Shown: positions 1 through 8,398, numbered from the stretch's first letter. The stretch is 16,362 bases of DNA from JBBIRT01 sp037441725 (GCA_037441725.1 JBBIRT010000075.1:1-16362), one strand, 5' to 3'. A program made the numbers and translations. The notes: generated by a model from the sequence alone, not told the origin.

Positions 1-280
1 TTACCCAAAGATCATCAGAATCTAAGAAGGCAATTTATTTCCCCCGGGCGTTGAGAATCCCCTTATTTCTTGCAGCGCTCACCCCTTTATTTGAAGGAAA
101 TTGAACCAATCTAACCCTTCCTCCATACCCTTTCATCGCTTCACCTGTTCCATCTGTAGATCCATCATCAACCACAATTAACTCCATATCTTCATAATCT
201 TGAGCAAGGACGGAATCCACGGCCTCTTTAAGCATGGGAAGACGATTATAAGTTGGAATGATTACAGAGACTTTGGGCAT
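1..280 (-). pseudogene. Family 2 glycosyltransferase, 5' part, interrupted by in-frame TAA
   Basis: The first 81 residues, from the ATG at 278-280, are a classical GT2 (GT-A fold) N-terminus. They begin MPKVSVIIPTYNR, have the nucleotide-binding VVDDGSTDGT motif near residue 39, and the NKGVSAARNKGI helix near residue 64. The frame then meets TAA at 35-37, but the codons after it (34 down to 2) read IAFLDSDDLWV, the usual DxD metal-binding strand that follows GK[YW] in this family. The TAA therefore replaces what is normally a Tyr codon (TAT/TAC, one base away). Family knowledge: these enzymes transfer a sugar from a nucleotide-sugar, often for surface polysaccharide. The gene runs off the window, so its 3' half is unseen. 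No good Shine-Dalgarno sequence precedes the ATG. It could be a true pseudogene, a base-call error, or a suppressed stop. Family assignment is strong; inactivation is likely but unproven. Confidence 0.85.
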
Positions 281-301
281 GGTTCTTTAATAACTCTCAT
301 A

Positions 302-330
302 GGGCATAGAGGGGGAACCCCTCTATGCCC
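302..330 (-). terminator. Perfect 13-bp hairpin between Rho_N gene and glycosyltransferase
   Basis: Positions 302-314 and 318-330 are perfect reverse complements (13 bp, GC-rich base) around a 3-nt loop. On the minus strand it lies 20 nt after the stop of the 105-aa gene and 22 nt before the glycosyltransferase ATG. Neither strand has a U-run after the stem, so it is not a canonical intrinsic terminator. A transcript-end stabiliser, an attenuator or a mRNA processing site between the two genes is equally possible. Confidence 0.5.
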
Positions 331-349
331 CAGGGGCGATGCTTCGGGT

Positions 350-667
350 TTAGGCGGCTCGTCTGGTCTTCTTTTTCAGTCGGCTAATCCTTCTTCTTAA
401 AATCTCGGCCATCTTCCAATTTCTTTGCTGAAGAAGCTCCTCCCTTCTTATTCTCAGCTCCTTCACCTTCTGCTTTAATTGGGCAACATTCAGGAGAACC
501 TTCTCTTTCTTGGATTCTGGTTCAGGAATCCCTTTGGCTGCTCGAATGGCTGAGATCAACTCCTCTTTTTTCATGGCATGAACCCCCTGAATCCCGGGTA
601 GTCCAAGGGCCATCTCTCTCAATTCGGTTGCCGTCATCTTTTCTAAAGGTTTCTCCTTTTTCTCCAT
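350..667 (-). CDS. Small Rho_N (SAP-like) domain protein with basic coiled-coil tail
   Basis: A 105-aa basic protein. Residues about 8-46 (LEKMTATELREMALGL through AMKKEELISAI) resemble the Rho termination factor N-terminal domain, a small SAP-like helical fold that binds nucleic acid; the pattern of a short helix, a loop and a KKEELI helix is visible. Residues about 58-105 are predicted helical and heavily charged, ending in an Arg/Lys-rich tail (RRRISRLKKKTRRAA), which suits RNA or DNA binding. There is no ATPase core, so this is not Rho itself. The start ATG has a very strong upstream ribosome-binding site (GGGGGAGG, 4-nt spacing). It starts 32 nt after the GH57 stop on the same strand, so the two are probably cotranscribed. 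The exact role is unknown; a nucleic-acid-binding regulator is inferred. Confidence 0.75.
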   Translation of the reverse strand: MEKKEKPLEKMTATELREMALGLPGIQGVHAMKKEELISAIRAAKGIPEPESKKEKVLLNVAQLKQKVKELRIRREELLQQRNWKMAEILRRRISRLKKKTRRAA

Positions 668-699
668 AGAACCTCCCCCGATTCAATTCACTCCAATAT

Positions 700-2826
700 T
701 TACAATGAAAAGATCCCCAATTCTAAATTGACCTCAAAGGGTCTTCGATATTCTAACTCCAATGGCCAGTATAACAGCAAACAGGATCCCTGAAAGATTC
801 TCTCAAACCCACTTTCCGAAAGCGAAACAGTTTCAACCGGAAAACGCCAGAGATCTCCTTCTCGATCTATCTTCAGGATCACTTGGAATCCATTCCATTC
901 ATCAATGAGTCGAATCTCTGAAATCCCCCTCAATTCACCAAAACTTCTAAGCCTCCGGTCTTCAAGGAGATGACCGGGAATTTCATAATAACGATCAGAG
1001 GCATCTCCAGCCAAGAGATTGATATTAAACTCTATCCCAAGATTGGTCTTCCTTCTTTGCTCACCTAAAGGAAGAACCTGGTATCTTGCCCTAACCACGC
1101 CCTGGTGATCAGAAATAGAAAATAGTTTCTCAACCCTTATTGGGAACTCACTCCTTTCAGGTCCAAGATAACCGGTTCGAAAAAAGAGGAGCTCCTTCTG
1201 TTTTCCCTTTGACCTTATTTCCAAGTTAAAAACGTTTTGAATAAAATCCCCTTCCTCTTGAAATTTTCCTTTATAGAAGGACTCGAATTCCATAGGATCA
1301 GCAATGAAATGGTCCAAGAAGGAAGCCCTCCGATTTGGATCGAAGTTCAGATATCGATCGAGATCCCCTTCTTTCAAATCAAAAATTTCATGAATGGTCC
1401 TTATCTCTCCTGAAGAGGGTTCCTTTCTGCTCTCCAATAATTTCCGATGGTACCCTTCCTCCCTTCGGGAAAGAGTATCAAGAATATTGAAGGCCCTTTC
1501 CCGATCATCCATCTCTAAGAGAGATCCACCCCGACAGCTAAAAACGAAGACCGATGCAGGGTTTTTAATAATCACCTCTTCATCCCCATCCCCATTGAAA
1601 TCCAATCTCTCCCATTCAATCCAGGTCTTCTCACGGTGTCTCCTTTGGTCATAGAGATTTTCAGCTTTGATCAAATTTTCATAAAGGGCATGACGAAGGT
1701 GAGGGAGATAGAGACCTCCAAAGACCCCGTGCCAATAAGCATCATTGCATTGGGCCCGATGGAGAAAGAGGATAGGATCTGGGTTTCGAGAGGTTGTTCT
1801 TCGTATTTTATCTCCGATCCTTTTTCGAAGAAGAAGAACCCTCTTGTGAAGGTCATTTGATTCAGGGTATTTAGCAAAGAAATTTCTCCAGAAACCCCCT
1901 TTGATAAATCTTCGTATCCATTTCCCCTCAGGCCATTCCTTCAGTTTCTCCACAACCTTTCCATATTCACCCATAGCCTCTGTGGGAAGGCTCCATTCAT
2001 CCATTTCCATATAGGAGGAGCAGGAGAGATAAATCCTCCCAAGTGGTCGCTTATTTGCCGCATAGGCCCCAAGGGTCATGGGTTCAATCCAATCCAAGTT
2101 CGCCCCGATCAACTGGAAGAAATGTTCTAACCAACCTTCCTCATAGACAGAATGGAAGGTAGAGGGCCAAATTCCAAATTTCTCACCATCATCAGCAAAG
2201 ATTGCCGCTTTCGAGGAGCCTCGTAGATGAGAAAGGTAATCTAAAGTTTCTTCTGGTGGATGGAAGGGAATGATATATCTGAGGGTTTCACTGCCCGGAA
2301 AAACTTTCAAAGCCTTACCCTCTTCCTCGGTGAGATAGTAACCAAATAACTCCTCTTCTCTCAATCCTGATTTTTTAAAATGATAATCATCAATGGTAAT
2401 ATAGTCCACCCCGGCCTCCACTAAATATTTTGGCAGGTGAGGTTCCCAGACCCTCTCTGCCAACCACATCCCTCTGGGTTTGGTGCCCATTTCTTGTTGG
2501 ATGGTTCGGGTTAATCGATTGATCTGCCCTATCTTATCAACATCTGGAATGACGGCCAAGATGGGTTCATAATATCCTCCTGTCATCATTTCTATTTGGC
2601 CTGCTTTCACTAACTTCCTTAAAGTCACTAAAAACTCTGGGTGATGCGCTTTAAAAAAATCCCAGAGGATCCCAGAATAGTGGATGGAGATTCTCATGAA
2701 TGGATATTTTCTCAGGACCTCGAGGAAGGGGAAATAGGCTCGTTGATAGGCTTCTTCAATAATATGGAGAAAATTCCCAATGGGCTGATGATTATGCACA
2801 CAGAAAAGGAAGGCAACTTTCTCCAT
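700..2826 (-). CDS. GH57 4-alpha-glucanotransferase (alpha-amylase family 57)
   Basis: This enzyme of glycoside hydrolase family 57 most resembles the archaeal/bacterial 4-alpha-glucanotransferases, which cleave alpha-1,4-glucans and transfer the fragment to another glucan (glycogen or maltodextrin remodelling in the cytoplasm). With the ATG at 2824-2826 it is 708 aa, close to the usual length of about 650-700. Visible motifs: HNHQP near residue 11; MTGGYYEPIL near 81; WLAERVWEP with the expected nucleophile Glu124; FADDGEKFG with the expected acid/base Asp in the 212-213 pair; and SSYMEMDEWSLP near 270. The rest matches the C-terminal beta-sandwich region of this subfamily. A longer reading frame opens at a TTG at 2862, but family members begin just before the HNHQP strand, so the ATG is preferred. 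Neither start has a well-placed Shine-Dalgarno sequence, so initiation may be weak or coupled to the upstream ligase (stop 75 nt before). No secretion signal is seen. Confidence 0.9.
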   Translation of the reverse strand: MEKVAFLFCVHNHQPIGNFLHIIEEAYQRAYFPFLEVLRKYPFMRISIHYSGILWDFFKAHHPEFLVTLRKLVKAGQIEMMTGGYYEPILAVIPDVDKIGQINRLTRTIQQEMGTKPRGMWLAERVWEPHLPKYLVEAGVDYITIDDYHFKKSGLREEELFGYYLTEEEGKALKVFPGSETLRYIIPFHPPEETLDYLSHLRGSSKAAIFADDGEKFGIWPSTFHSVYEEGWLEHFFQLIGANLDWIEPMTLGAYAANKRPLGRIYLSCSSYMEMDEWSLPTEAMGEYGKVVEKLKEWPEGKWIRRFIKGGFWRNFFAKYPESNDLHKRVLLLRKRIGDKIRRTTSRNPDPILFLHRAQCNDAYWHGVFGGLYLPHLRHALYENLIKAENLYDQRRHREKTWIEWERLDFNGDGDEEVIIKNPASVFVFSCRGGSLLEMDDRERAFNILDTLSRREEGYHRKLLESRKEPSSGEIRTIHEIFDLKEGDLDRYLNFDPNRRASFLDHFIADPMEFESFYKGKFQEEGDFIQNVFNLEIRSKGKQKELLFFRTGYLGPERSEFPIRVEKLFSISDHQGVVRARYQVLPLGEQRRKTNLGIEFNINLLAGDASDRYYEIPGHLLEDRRLRSFGELRGISEIRLIDEWNGFQVILKIDREGDLWRFPVETVSLSESGFERIFQGSCLLLYWPLELEYRRPFEVNLELGIFSL

Positions 2827-2901
2827 GGACGGTATCTGATAAGATCTCCCAGGCCAAATCAACCCCGCATTGGACCAGAGGATAAGGCCTATAAAACCAT
2901 G

Positions 2902-4407
2902 TTAACTCCCTGCATCTCCTGCCCTCTTCAATTCTCTTCTTAAAATCTTTCCCTGCGGAGACTTCGGTAATTCCTTGACGATATGAACCTTTTTAGGAAC
3001 TTTATATCGGGCTAACCTTTCTTTACAGAAACGGATAAGGCTCTCTTCGTCGATCACCTTGCCTTTTTTTAAGGTAACGAAAGCAGTAACGGCTTCACCA
3101 TATTCAGGATGAGGCCTCCCCACCACTGCACATTCATCGATGGCCTCATGGGTATATAAAATATCCTCCACCTCTTTTGGAAAGACATTTTCACCCCCTG
3201 TGATGATGATATCCTTGATTCGATCCACAATATAAAGGTACCCTTCCTCATCAAACCTACCCACATCTCCTGAGTGAAACCAGCCATTGCGAAAGGCGTG
3301 GGCCGTTTCTTCCGGTTGATTAAAATATCCTTTCATAATATTGGGACCTCGGATGACAATTTCTCCTGTCTCTCCAGGTGCAACCTCCTTATCCTGAGGA
3401 TCGACGATCTTTACTTCTACAATTCCAACTGGAACTCCCACAGCACCCACCTTGTGCCGATACCTATGATTAAACGTGACCATGGAGGCAGACTCTGTCA
3501 TTCCATAAGCCTCATGAATGGGAAGCCCATATTCCTGCTGCCACTGTCGGACAATCTCCGCTGGCATACTGGTGGCGGCAGAGAAGACGTAGTTTAACGT
3601 TTTTAGATATTTCTTGCTATCCGGATTGTTCAAGAACCGGATATAGACCGTAGGAACTGCATAAAAACGGGTAATCTGATTTTTAGCCACCGAGGCAAGA
3701 ATTGCATCCATATCAAATCCTTTGGCCAAGACAAGGGTGGCACATCCATAGAAAGTGGAGTTCATGATATGGCATTGGGCGAAGACATGGGTGAGAGGCA
3801 TAAAGCACAACCCCACAGCCTCTGGAACCGTTTTTTCATTATAGCAAACATTTTGAGCACTGATGATCAGATTTTTGTGCGTTAACATGGCTCCTTTAGG
3901 AACTCCCGTGGTCCCCCCGGTATAAAGAAAGGTAGCCACATCATCTCCATCGCATTCCACTGGTTTTAAGGGAATGGACCCCTTCCCTTTGCCTTCGACG
4001 ATTTCCCTTATGGTTTGATCTCTCTCAATAACAATGATCTCTTTGACATGAGGGATCTCTTTTCGCTCAGGAACTTGTGGAAGAAGTTCTTCACAGGTAA
4101 TCACAATCGAGGAGAGGGAATCTCTCACTAAATGGGACATCTCTTCTCTCTTGAAGGCGGATGCAATACAAACCGAGATGGCTCCCAATCGGGCAGCCCC
4201 ATAATAGAATAATATCCACTCAGGAATGTTTGGAAGGTAAATTCCAATCCGATCCTCTCGTCTCACCCCAAGGTCTCTTAAATAAAGGGCAATCTGGTCA
4301 ATTCGATGATTCAACTCTTCATAAGTATAACTTTGATCCCCATATATCAATGCCTTCTTTTGAGGAAAACACAGGGCCCCCTGAATCAATATGTTAGAAA
4401 TATTCAT
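2902..4407 (-). CDS. AMP-forming acyl-CoA synthetase (long-chain fatty-acid-CoA ligase type)
   Basis: A member of the ANL superfamily: it activates a carboxylic acid with ATP to an acyl-adenylate and transfers it to CoA. The protein is 501 aa, normal for the family. Motifs in order: the ATP-binding TGGTTGVPKG loop (about 163-172), the YGMTE motif (about 301-305), HSGD with the ribose-binding Asp (about 378-381), the hinge RIKD followed by GGENVFPKEVE (about 395-414), and the C-terminal SPQGKILRREL with the catalytic Lys near 487. Substrate chain length cannot be read from the sequence. The ATG at 4405-4407 is chosen because AAGGGG lies 8 nt upstream. An in-frame ATG at 4455 falls inside the terminator hairpin of the upstream tRNA and cannot be the natural start. 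The gene is first in the run towards the GH57 gene (75-nt gap) and has no obvious promoter of its own. Confidence 0.9.
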   Translation of the reverse strand: MNISNILIQGALCFPQKKALIYGDQSYTYEELNHRIDQIALYLRDLGVRREDRIGIYLPNIPEWILFYYGAARLGAISVCIASAFKREEMSHLVRDSLSSIVITCEELLPQVPERKEIPHVKEIIVIERDQTIREIVEGKGKGSIPLKPVECDGDDVATFLYTGGTTGVPKGAMLTHKNLIISAQNVCYNEKTVPEAVGLCFMPLTHVFAQCHIMNSTFYGCATLVLAKGFDMDAILASVAKNQITRFYAVPTVYIRFLNNPDSKKYLKTLNYVFSAATSMPAEIVRQWQQEYGLPIHEAYGMTESASMVTFNHRYRHKVGAVGVPVGIVEVKIVDPQDKEVAPGETGEIVIRGPNIMKGYFNQPEETAHAFRNGWFHSGDVGRFDEEGYLYIVDRIKDIIITGGENVFPKEVEDILYTHEAIDECAVVGRPHPEYGEAVTAFVTLKKGKVIDEESLIRFCKERLARYKVPKKVHIVKELPKSPQGKILRRELKRAGDAGS

Positions 4408-4433
4408 CCTTCTATCCCCTTGATCTTCTCCAT

Positions 4434-4467
4434 TTAAAAACAAAGCCCCATCCATGGATGGGGCTTT
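4434..4467 (-). terminator. Intrinsic terminator of tRNA-Asp
   Basis: Positions 4442-4467 form a fully self-complementary 26-nt palindrome (stem with AAAGCCCCATCC arms) and are followed on the minus strand by GTTTTT. It starts 8 nt beyond the CCA end of tRNA-Asp, so it should end that transcript. It also separates the tRNA unit from the acyl-CoA ligase gene. Confidence 0.9.
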
Positions 4468-4474
4468 CTGTTAA

Positions 4475-4551
<77 letters not shown>

Positions 4552-4616
4552 AATCTCATCCAACTCCTGAACCGAATCTTGATATCCTTAATAAAGTTAA
4601 AATCTAAATCTCGAAA

Positions 4617-4642
4617 CTCAAAAGATTGGTCTTTCTTTTGAG
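4617..4642 (-). other. 8-bp hairpin in the tRNA-Val/tRNA-Asp spacer
   Basis: CTCAAAAG (4617-4624) and CTTTTGAG (4635-4642) are perfect complements around a 10-nt loop. On the minus strand it is followed only by TTTCG, so it is at best a weak terminator for tRNA-Val or a processing site in a Val-Asp precursor. The rest of the 120-nt spacer shows nothing clear. Confidence 0.4.
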
Positions 4643-4671
4643 GTCCGGATTGCTTGATTCGAATTTATGGA

Positions 4672-4747
4672 TGGTAGGCGAAGCAGGGATTGAACCTGCG
4701 ACCTCCGGCTTGTAAGGCCGGCGCTCTCCCAACTGAGCTATCCGCCC
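4672..4747 (-). tRNA. tRNA-Val(TAC)
   Basis: A full 76-nt cloverleaf on the minus strand. The acceptor GGGCGGA pairs with TTCGCCT, including G-U at both position 1-72 and position 6-67. The D-stem is GCTC/GAGC, the anticodon stem CCGGC/GCCGG with loop CTTACAA giving TAC, and the T-stem GCAGG/CCTGC with loop TTCAATC. A73 and an encoded CCA follow. A near-consensus promoter lies directly upstream. The G1-U72 wobble at the end of the acceptor is a little unusual. Confidence 0.96.
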
Positions 4748-4761
4748 CTCTCACTAAGACC

Positions 4762-4790
4762 ATTTTATGGAATAGCCTTTCTAAAGTCAA
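4762..4790 (-). promoter_or_regulatory. Sigma-70-type promoter for tRNA-Val (and probably tRNA-Asp)
   Basis: On the minus strand TTGACT (4785-4790) and TAAAAT (4762-4767) are separated by exactly 17 nt, each matching 5 of 6 consensus bases. The tRNA 5' end is 14 nt after the -10 box. The -35 box abuts the clpX stop codon, so the tRNA unit is transcribed independently of the tig-clpP-clpX message. Confidence 0.8.
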
Positions 4791-4792
4791 GC

Positions 4793-6043
4793 TCAGGCCA
4801 CCTCCATCTCCTTTTCGTAGAGGAGGATAGGGCTTTCATGCTGGAGTACGACCTCTTCACTAATAATACATTCACGAATGTTATTTTTGGAGGGGATCTC
4901 ATACATCACATCCAACATGATATTCTCCATGATGGCTCGAAGCCCACGGGCACCTGATTTCCGTTTAATCGCCTCCTTAGCAATGGCCATCAAGGCCCCT
5001 TCCGTGAACCTCAGTTTAACATTCTCAAATTCAAAAAGTTTCTGATACTGTTTGACCAAGGCATTCTTCGGTTTTTTAAGGATATCCACCAAGGCCTCAA
5101 TGCTAAGCTCATCCAGGGTAGCAATGACCGGAAGTCTTCCGATGAACTCTGGTATCAATCCAAACTTCAATAGGTCTTCGGGCTGAACCTCCCTCAATAA
5201 TTCTCCCGTGTCCCTCTCCTTCTGGGTTTTAATCTCTGCTCCAAAACCGATCGTCTTCCCTCCGATTCTCTGTTCAATCAGCTTATCCAGGCCGACAAAA
5301 GCCCCACCGCAGATGAAAAGGATATTGGTTGTATCGATCTGAATGAATTCCTGTTGAGGGTGTTTCCGACCCCCTTTAGGAGGGACACTGGCGATGGTCC
5401 CCTCGATGATTTTCAAAAGGGCCTGTTGGACTCCCTCTCCTGAAACATCTCGGGTAATAGATGGACTATCCGATTTTCTTGAGATCTTATCAATCTCATC
5501 GATATACACAATGCCCTTCTGAGTTCGTTCGATATCGTAATCAGCTGATTGGAGGAGACTCAGAATGATATTCTCCACATCCTCACCCACATACCCTGCC
5601 TCTGTCAGACAAGTGGCATCAGCGATGGTAAAAGGAACATCGAGAATACGGGCCAGGGTCTGGGCAAGAAGGGTTTTCCCAGAACCGGTTGGGCCAATGA
5701 GAATGATATTCGATTTCTGAAGTTCCACCTCTCCAGAGGCTACCCTGGAATCTATTCTTTTATAATGATTATGAACAGCCACGGAGAGGATCTTTTTCGC
5801 ATGCTCCTGTCCAATCACATACTCATCCAATTTGGCTTTAATCTCCATGGGTTTGGGGACCGTTAACCTTCCTGGGACAAACCGTTCTACTGTCTCTTCG
5901 GCAATGATTTCATTACATAACTCAATACACTCATCACAGATATAGACCGTCGGACCAGCAATGAGTTTCCTGACCTCGTCCTGACTCTTTCCGCAGAAAG
6001 AACAATGGAGAACGGCGCCATAGTTCCCTCCGTTCGTCTTCAT
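4793..6043 (-). CDS. clpX: ATP-dependent Clp protease ATP-binding subunit ClpX
   Basis: The hexameric AAA+ unfoldase that recognises tagged proteins and feeds them to ClpP. The protein is 416 aa, normal for ClpX. An N-terminal zinc-binding domain has Cys14, 17, 36 and 39 (CSFC and CDEC). Further motifs are Walker A GPTGSGKT at 117-124, the pore loop GYVG at 150-153, Walker B IVYIDEID at 178-185, the RKH substrate loop at 226-228, the ClpP-docking IGF loop at 265-267, the arginine finger in FIGR near 303 and sensor 2 GARG at 364-367. All key elements are present. The ATG at 6041-6043 is chosen because AAAGGAGGAGAGG lies directly upstream and the zinc domain follows. A longer frame to 6112 would overlap clpP and add an unrelated leader. 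It lies 28 nt after clpP in the same operon, and no lon gene follows it. Confidence 0.98.
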   Translation of the reverse strand: MKTNGGNYGAVLHCSFCGKSQDEVRKLIAGPTVYICDECIELCNEIIAEETVERFVPGRLTVPKPMEIKAKLDEYVIGQEHAKKILSVAVHNHYKRIDSRVASGEVELQKSNIILIGPTGSGKTLLAQTLARILDVPFTIADATCLTEAGYVGEDVENIILSLLQSADYDIERTQKGIVYIDEIDKISRKSDSPSITRDVSGEGVQQALLKIIEGTIASVPPKGGRKHPQQEFIQIDTTNILFICGGAFVGLDKLIEQRIGGKTIGFGAEIKTQKERDTGELLREVQPEDLLKFGLIPEFIGRLPVIATLDELSIEALVDILKKPKNALVKQYQKLFEFENVKLRFTEGALMAIAKEAIKRKSGARGLRAIMENIMLDVMYEIPSKNNIRECIISEEVVLQHESPILLYEKEMEVA

Positions 6044-6071
6044 CCTCTCCTCCTTTCTATCCCACTCATGA

Positions 6072-6671
6072 TCACCCTTGAGATCGAACAGGACGCTGCA
6101 CAACCACTTCATCTACAATACCATATTCCTTCGCTTGATATCCGGTCATATAAAAATCCCGATCCGTGTCGGCTTGAATCCGTTCCATGGGTTGGGCGGT
6201 ATGTTTGACCATAATCTTCTTCAGCTCCTCCCTAAGGCTCTGGATTTCTCTGGCCTGGATATCAACATCAGAGGCCTGGCCTTGAAAGCCTCCCATGGGC
6301 TGATGGATCAGGATTCTGGAATGAGGAAGGGCATAACGTTTTCCTTTCTCTCCTGCAGCCAGAAGCAGGGCCGCAATGCTGGCGGCCTGGCCCATACATA
6401 GGGTAGAAACCTTTGGCCGAATATATTGCATGGTATCATAAATGGCAAGCCCTGAGGTCACGACTCCTCCTGGGGAATTGATGTAGAGATGTACGTCCTT
6501 GTCTGGATCTTCTGATTCTAAGAAAAGCATCTGGGCAATGACCAGATTGGCCACATCATCATCAATCGCCGTCCCGACAAAGATGATTCGTTCTTTTAAG
6601 AGACGGGAATAGATATCATAAGCTCTCTCCCCTCGACCATCTCTTTCGATCACAATGGGTATCAATGTCAT
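6072..6671 (-). CDS. clpP: ATP-dependent Clp protease proteolytic subunit ClpP
   Basis: The serine protease that forms the two-ring tetradecameric chamber working with ClpX. The protein is 199 aa, typical. The catalytic triad is visible as Ser98 in MGQAAS, His123 in LIHQPMGG, and Asp172 in TDRDFYM. The N-terminal LIPIVIE and the axial-loop region up to [11 protein letters not shown] are canonical. The sequence has GQAASIA where many orthologues have GQAASMG, a conservative change. The start is taken as the ATG at 6669-6671, because GAGGAG lies 7 nt upstream and family members start MxLIPIVIE. An in-frame ATG at 6686 overlaps the tig stop as ATGA and would add five residues; it may be an alternative coupled start. 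The gene starts 11 nt after tig. Confidence 0.98.
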   Translation of the reverse strand: MTLIPIVIERDGRGERAYDIYSRLLKERIIFVGTAIDDDVANLVIAQMLFLESEDPDKDVHLYINSPGGVVTSGLAIYDTMQYIRPKVSTLCMGQAASIAALLLAAGEKGKRYALPHSRILIHQPMGGFQGQASDVDIQAREIQSLREELKKIMVKHTAQPMERIQADTDRDFYMTGYQAKEYGIVDEVVVQRPVRSQG

Positions 6672-6682
6672 CTCTCTTCTCC

Positions 6683-7963
6683 TCATACATAACTCACATT
6701 TGCTTTTTCAACGAGAAAATTTAAGGTCTTATCCCGAAGGATCCCCTCCCTGACTTCAGGAAGAAGCCCGTTTCTTTCGTAGTAATGTTTGATGACATCA
6801 AACTTCTGATTTGTCCTCTCTGAAATCTCCTTTAAACGCTCATCTGTTTCCTCATCGGTTACAGTGATCCCCTCCTGACCTGCAATCTTCTCAAGGATGA
6901 GAAAGGTCTTTACCTGTTTCTGCGCCATGGAATGATAATCTTCTTTGAGCTTATCCTCGGTAACCCCTAAGGTTTTAAAATCAACTCCCTGTGCAGCCAA
7001 TCTTAATTTGGTATCTGAGATCAAGGTTTTGATCTGCTCCTCCACCAAACTCTCTGGTATCTCAAAATGATTCGCTTCAAGCAACTGGTTCAGGATCTGG
7101 CTTTTCAGGTGCAAAGCCAATGCTTGTTCTTTTTCTTTCTCGATGGTTGCTCTTAATTTCAACTTCAATTCCTCTAAAGAAGAATCTCCTAAATCCTTTG
7201 CAAATTCATCATCCAATGGGGGTAAGATTTTCTCTTTAATCTCTTTAATTTTAACATGAAATGAAATCGTTTTCCCCGCCCACTTCTGATAGCCATAATC
7301 CTCTGGAAAAGAGACCTCGATATCCCTTTCCTCCTCAGGTCGAAGCCCAATCAATTTTTCCTCAAAGTCTGGGATAAAATGCCCGCTTCCCACTTCCACC
7401 GTGAAATTGACCGCCTTTCCTTCCTCCAAGGGCTTACCCTCTAAACTTGCCTCATAATCAAGGACCACATAATCATCAGCCTGAATCGGTCTTTCCTCTG
7501 AAAGGGTTTTCAGATTGGCATGGAGGTTCTGGAGGGATTTTAATCTACCATCAACCTCTTCTTCCCTCACCTCTTCTTTCTTCCCTTCGATCTTTAATCC
7601 TGTATATTCCCCTAACTGGATTTCTGGTTTGACTTCTATCACGGCAGTATATTGGAACAACTTATGATCTTCAAATTCTCCTGGATCGAAAATAGGGAGA
7701 GAAACAGGCTTAAGATTGGCTTCGGTAAGGGCTTGAGGATAGGTTTCCTGAATGAGTTTTTGAATCACCTCTGTCTTGACATAGTCCTTGAAATATCTTT
7801 TTAAAATATCTCTTGGAACCTTTCCAGGACGAAATCCCTTAATCTTTGCCTTCTTCCCCAAATCTTTGTAGAAAGAATCTACTTCTTTTTTCACCTGATC
7901 TTCTGTAATTTCAATCGAAACCTTTTTCTTAACTGGGCTGATCTCTTCTACATGGATTTTCAT
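6683..7963 (-). CDS. tig: Trigger factor (ribosome-associated chaperone and peptidyl-prolyl isomerase)
   Basis: The ribosome-bound chaperone that first meets nascent chains at the exit tunnel. The protein is 426 aa, normal for the family. The N-terminal ribosome-binding domain (about 1-110) carries the signature GFRPGKVP at 43-50, which docks on protein L23. The middle FKBP-type PPIase domain spans about 150-240 (ADDYVVLDY through [11 protein letters not shown]). The C-terminal helical arm chaperone domain occupies about 250-426. The ATG at 7961-7963 has AGAAAGG 7 nt upstream. The gene opens the operon with clpP and clpX, a linkage conserved in many bacteria and consistent with coordinated folding and degradation. 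It begins 62 nt after tRNA-Leu; no convincing promoter is visible in that gap, so it may share the tRNA transcript. Confidence 0.97.
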   Translation of the reverse strand: MKIHVEEISPVKKKVSIEITEDQVKKEVDSFYKDLGKKAKIKGFRPGKVPRDILKRYFKDYVKTEVIQKLIQETYPQALTEANLKPVSLPIFDPGEFEDHKLFQYTAVIEVKPEIQLGEYTGLKIEGKKEEVREEEVDGRLKSLQNLHANLKTLSEERPIQADDYVVLDYEASLEGKPLEEGKAVNFTVEVGSGHFIPDFEEKLIGLRPEEERDIEVSFPEDYGYQKWAGKTISFHVKIKEIKEKILPPLDDEFAKDLGDSSLEELKLKLRATIEKEKEQALALHLKSQILNQLLEANHFEIPESLVEEQIKTLISDTKLRLAAQGVDFKTLGVTEDKLKEDYHSMAQKQVKTFLILEKIAGQEGITVTDEETDERLKEISERTNQKFDVIKHYYERNGLLPEVREGILRDKTLNFLVEKANVSYV

Positions 7964-8025
7964 TCCATAACCTTTCTATTATTTCTATTAATTATTATAG
8001 AATCATCTCTTAATCTCCACCCCAC

Positions 8026-8112
8026 TGGTGCCGAGGGCGGGATTTGAACCCGCACAGTCTTTCGACCACGAGATCCTAAGTCTCGCGCGTATTCCAATTT
8101 CGCCACCCCGGC
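8026..8112 (-). tRNA. tRNA-Leu(TAG)
   Basis: An 87-nt type II tRNA with a long variable arm on the minus strand. Acceptor GCCGGGG pairs with CCTCGGC, the anticodon loop CTTAGGA gives TAG, the T-stem is GCGGG/CCCGC with loop TTCAAAT, and A73 and an encoded CCA follow. It reads CUA (and possibly other CUN) leucine codons. It lies 62 nt upstream of tig. Confidence 0.96.
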
Positions 8113-8215
8113 TCTGGAAAAACGGTCTTTGGTTTAAGGTTACGAAGCCAGTTTGGTTTATGTTCTAAGGGTTACGTTGAGTTATTTAGATCCCTCCGTA
8201 GCTGAATGACAAAAC

Positions 8216-8246
8216 GGGTTTCGTTACGGTTAACAAAACCCTTTTT
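8216..8246. terminator. Terminator-like hairpin beyond the tRNA-Lys relic
   Basis: GGGTTT (8216-8221) and AAACCC (8236-8241) are complementary around a 14-nt loop. TTTTT follows on the plus strand (8242-8246) and GTTTTG on the minus strand. On the minus strand it lies 15 nt after the decayed tRNA-Lys, where a terminator of that tRNA would be expected. The stem is short, so the call is tentative. Positions 8113-8215 show no gene or clear signal. Confidence 0.4.
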
Positions 8247-8255
8247 CTATTAAAA

Positions 8256-8346
8256 TGGTGAGCCGTCCAGGAATTGAATCTATAACCTACTGATTCAGAA
8301 CAGATTATGGTCAATTAATGATTTCAATAAGTTAGCGAAACGACTC
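8256..8346 (-). pseudogene. Decayed tRNA-Lys pseudogene
   Basis: Positions 8256-8299 match the 3' half of the tRNA-Lys(CTT) at 16308-16351 at 38 of 44 bases, including the CCA end (TGG on the plus strand), the acceptor 3' strand ACGGCTC and the TCAGTAGG stretch after the anticodon. The T-stem is broken: GCAGG became ATAGA, losing the invariant G53-C61 pair. The anticodon region is rearranged (TTCTGAA in place of CTCTTAA) with extra bases. At 8340-8346 the minus strand reads GAGTCGT, which pairs 7 of 7 (one wobble) with ACGGCTC, so a 5' end may also survive in a 91-nt relic, about 15 nt longer than a normal tRNA-Lys. It is a nonfunctional tRNA copy, or possibly a displaced 3' fragment from an insertion event. 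Confidence 0.7.
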
Positions 8347-8398
8347 AAACAGCCTGTAATAATAATTAGCATGGCAAACCACATTTTGTCAATTATTG

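Noticed and set aside
1..22. Lipoprotein signal in the giant protein (Cys25 in SAFPC)
   Set aside because: This concerns residues 21-25 of the gene at 8615-15745. AFPC does not fit the lipobox L-[AS]-[GA]-C, so an ordinary signal peptide is more likely; coordinates given here are residue-based.
4408..4455. 16-residue N-terminal extension of the acyl-CoA ligase from the ATG at 4455
   Set aside because: That ATG is the centre of the tRNA-Asp terminator palindrome and lacks a usable ribosome-binding site; AAGGGG precedes the ATG at 4407.
6044..6112. 23-residue extension of ClpX overlapping the end of clpP
   Set aside because: The strong AAAGGAGGAGAGG site and the family N-terminus both point to the ATG at 6043; the extension overlaps clpP in another frame and has no family match.
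8256..8346. A functional unusual tRNA (Gln-like CTG anticodon or selenocysteine tRNA from its 91-nt length)
   Set aside because: The anticodon and T-stems do not pair, G53-C61 is lost, and the extra length lies in the 5' half, not in the variable arm as in tRNA-Sec.
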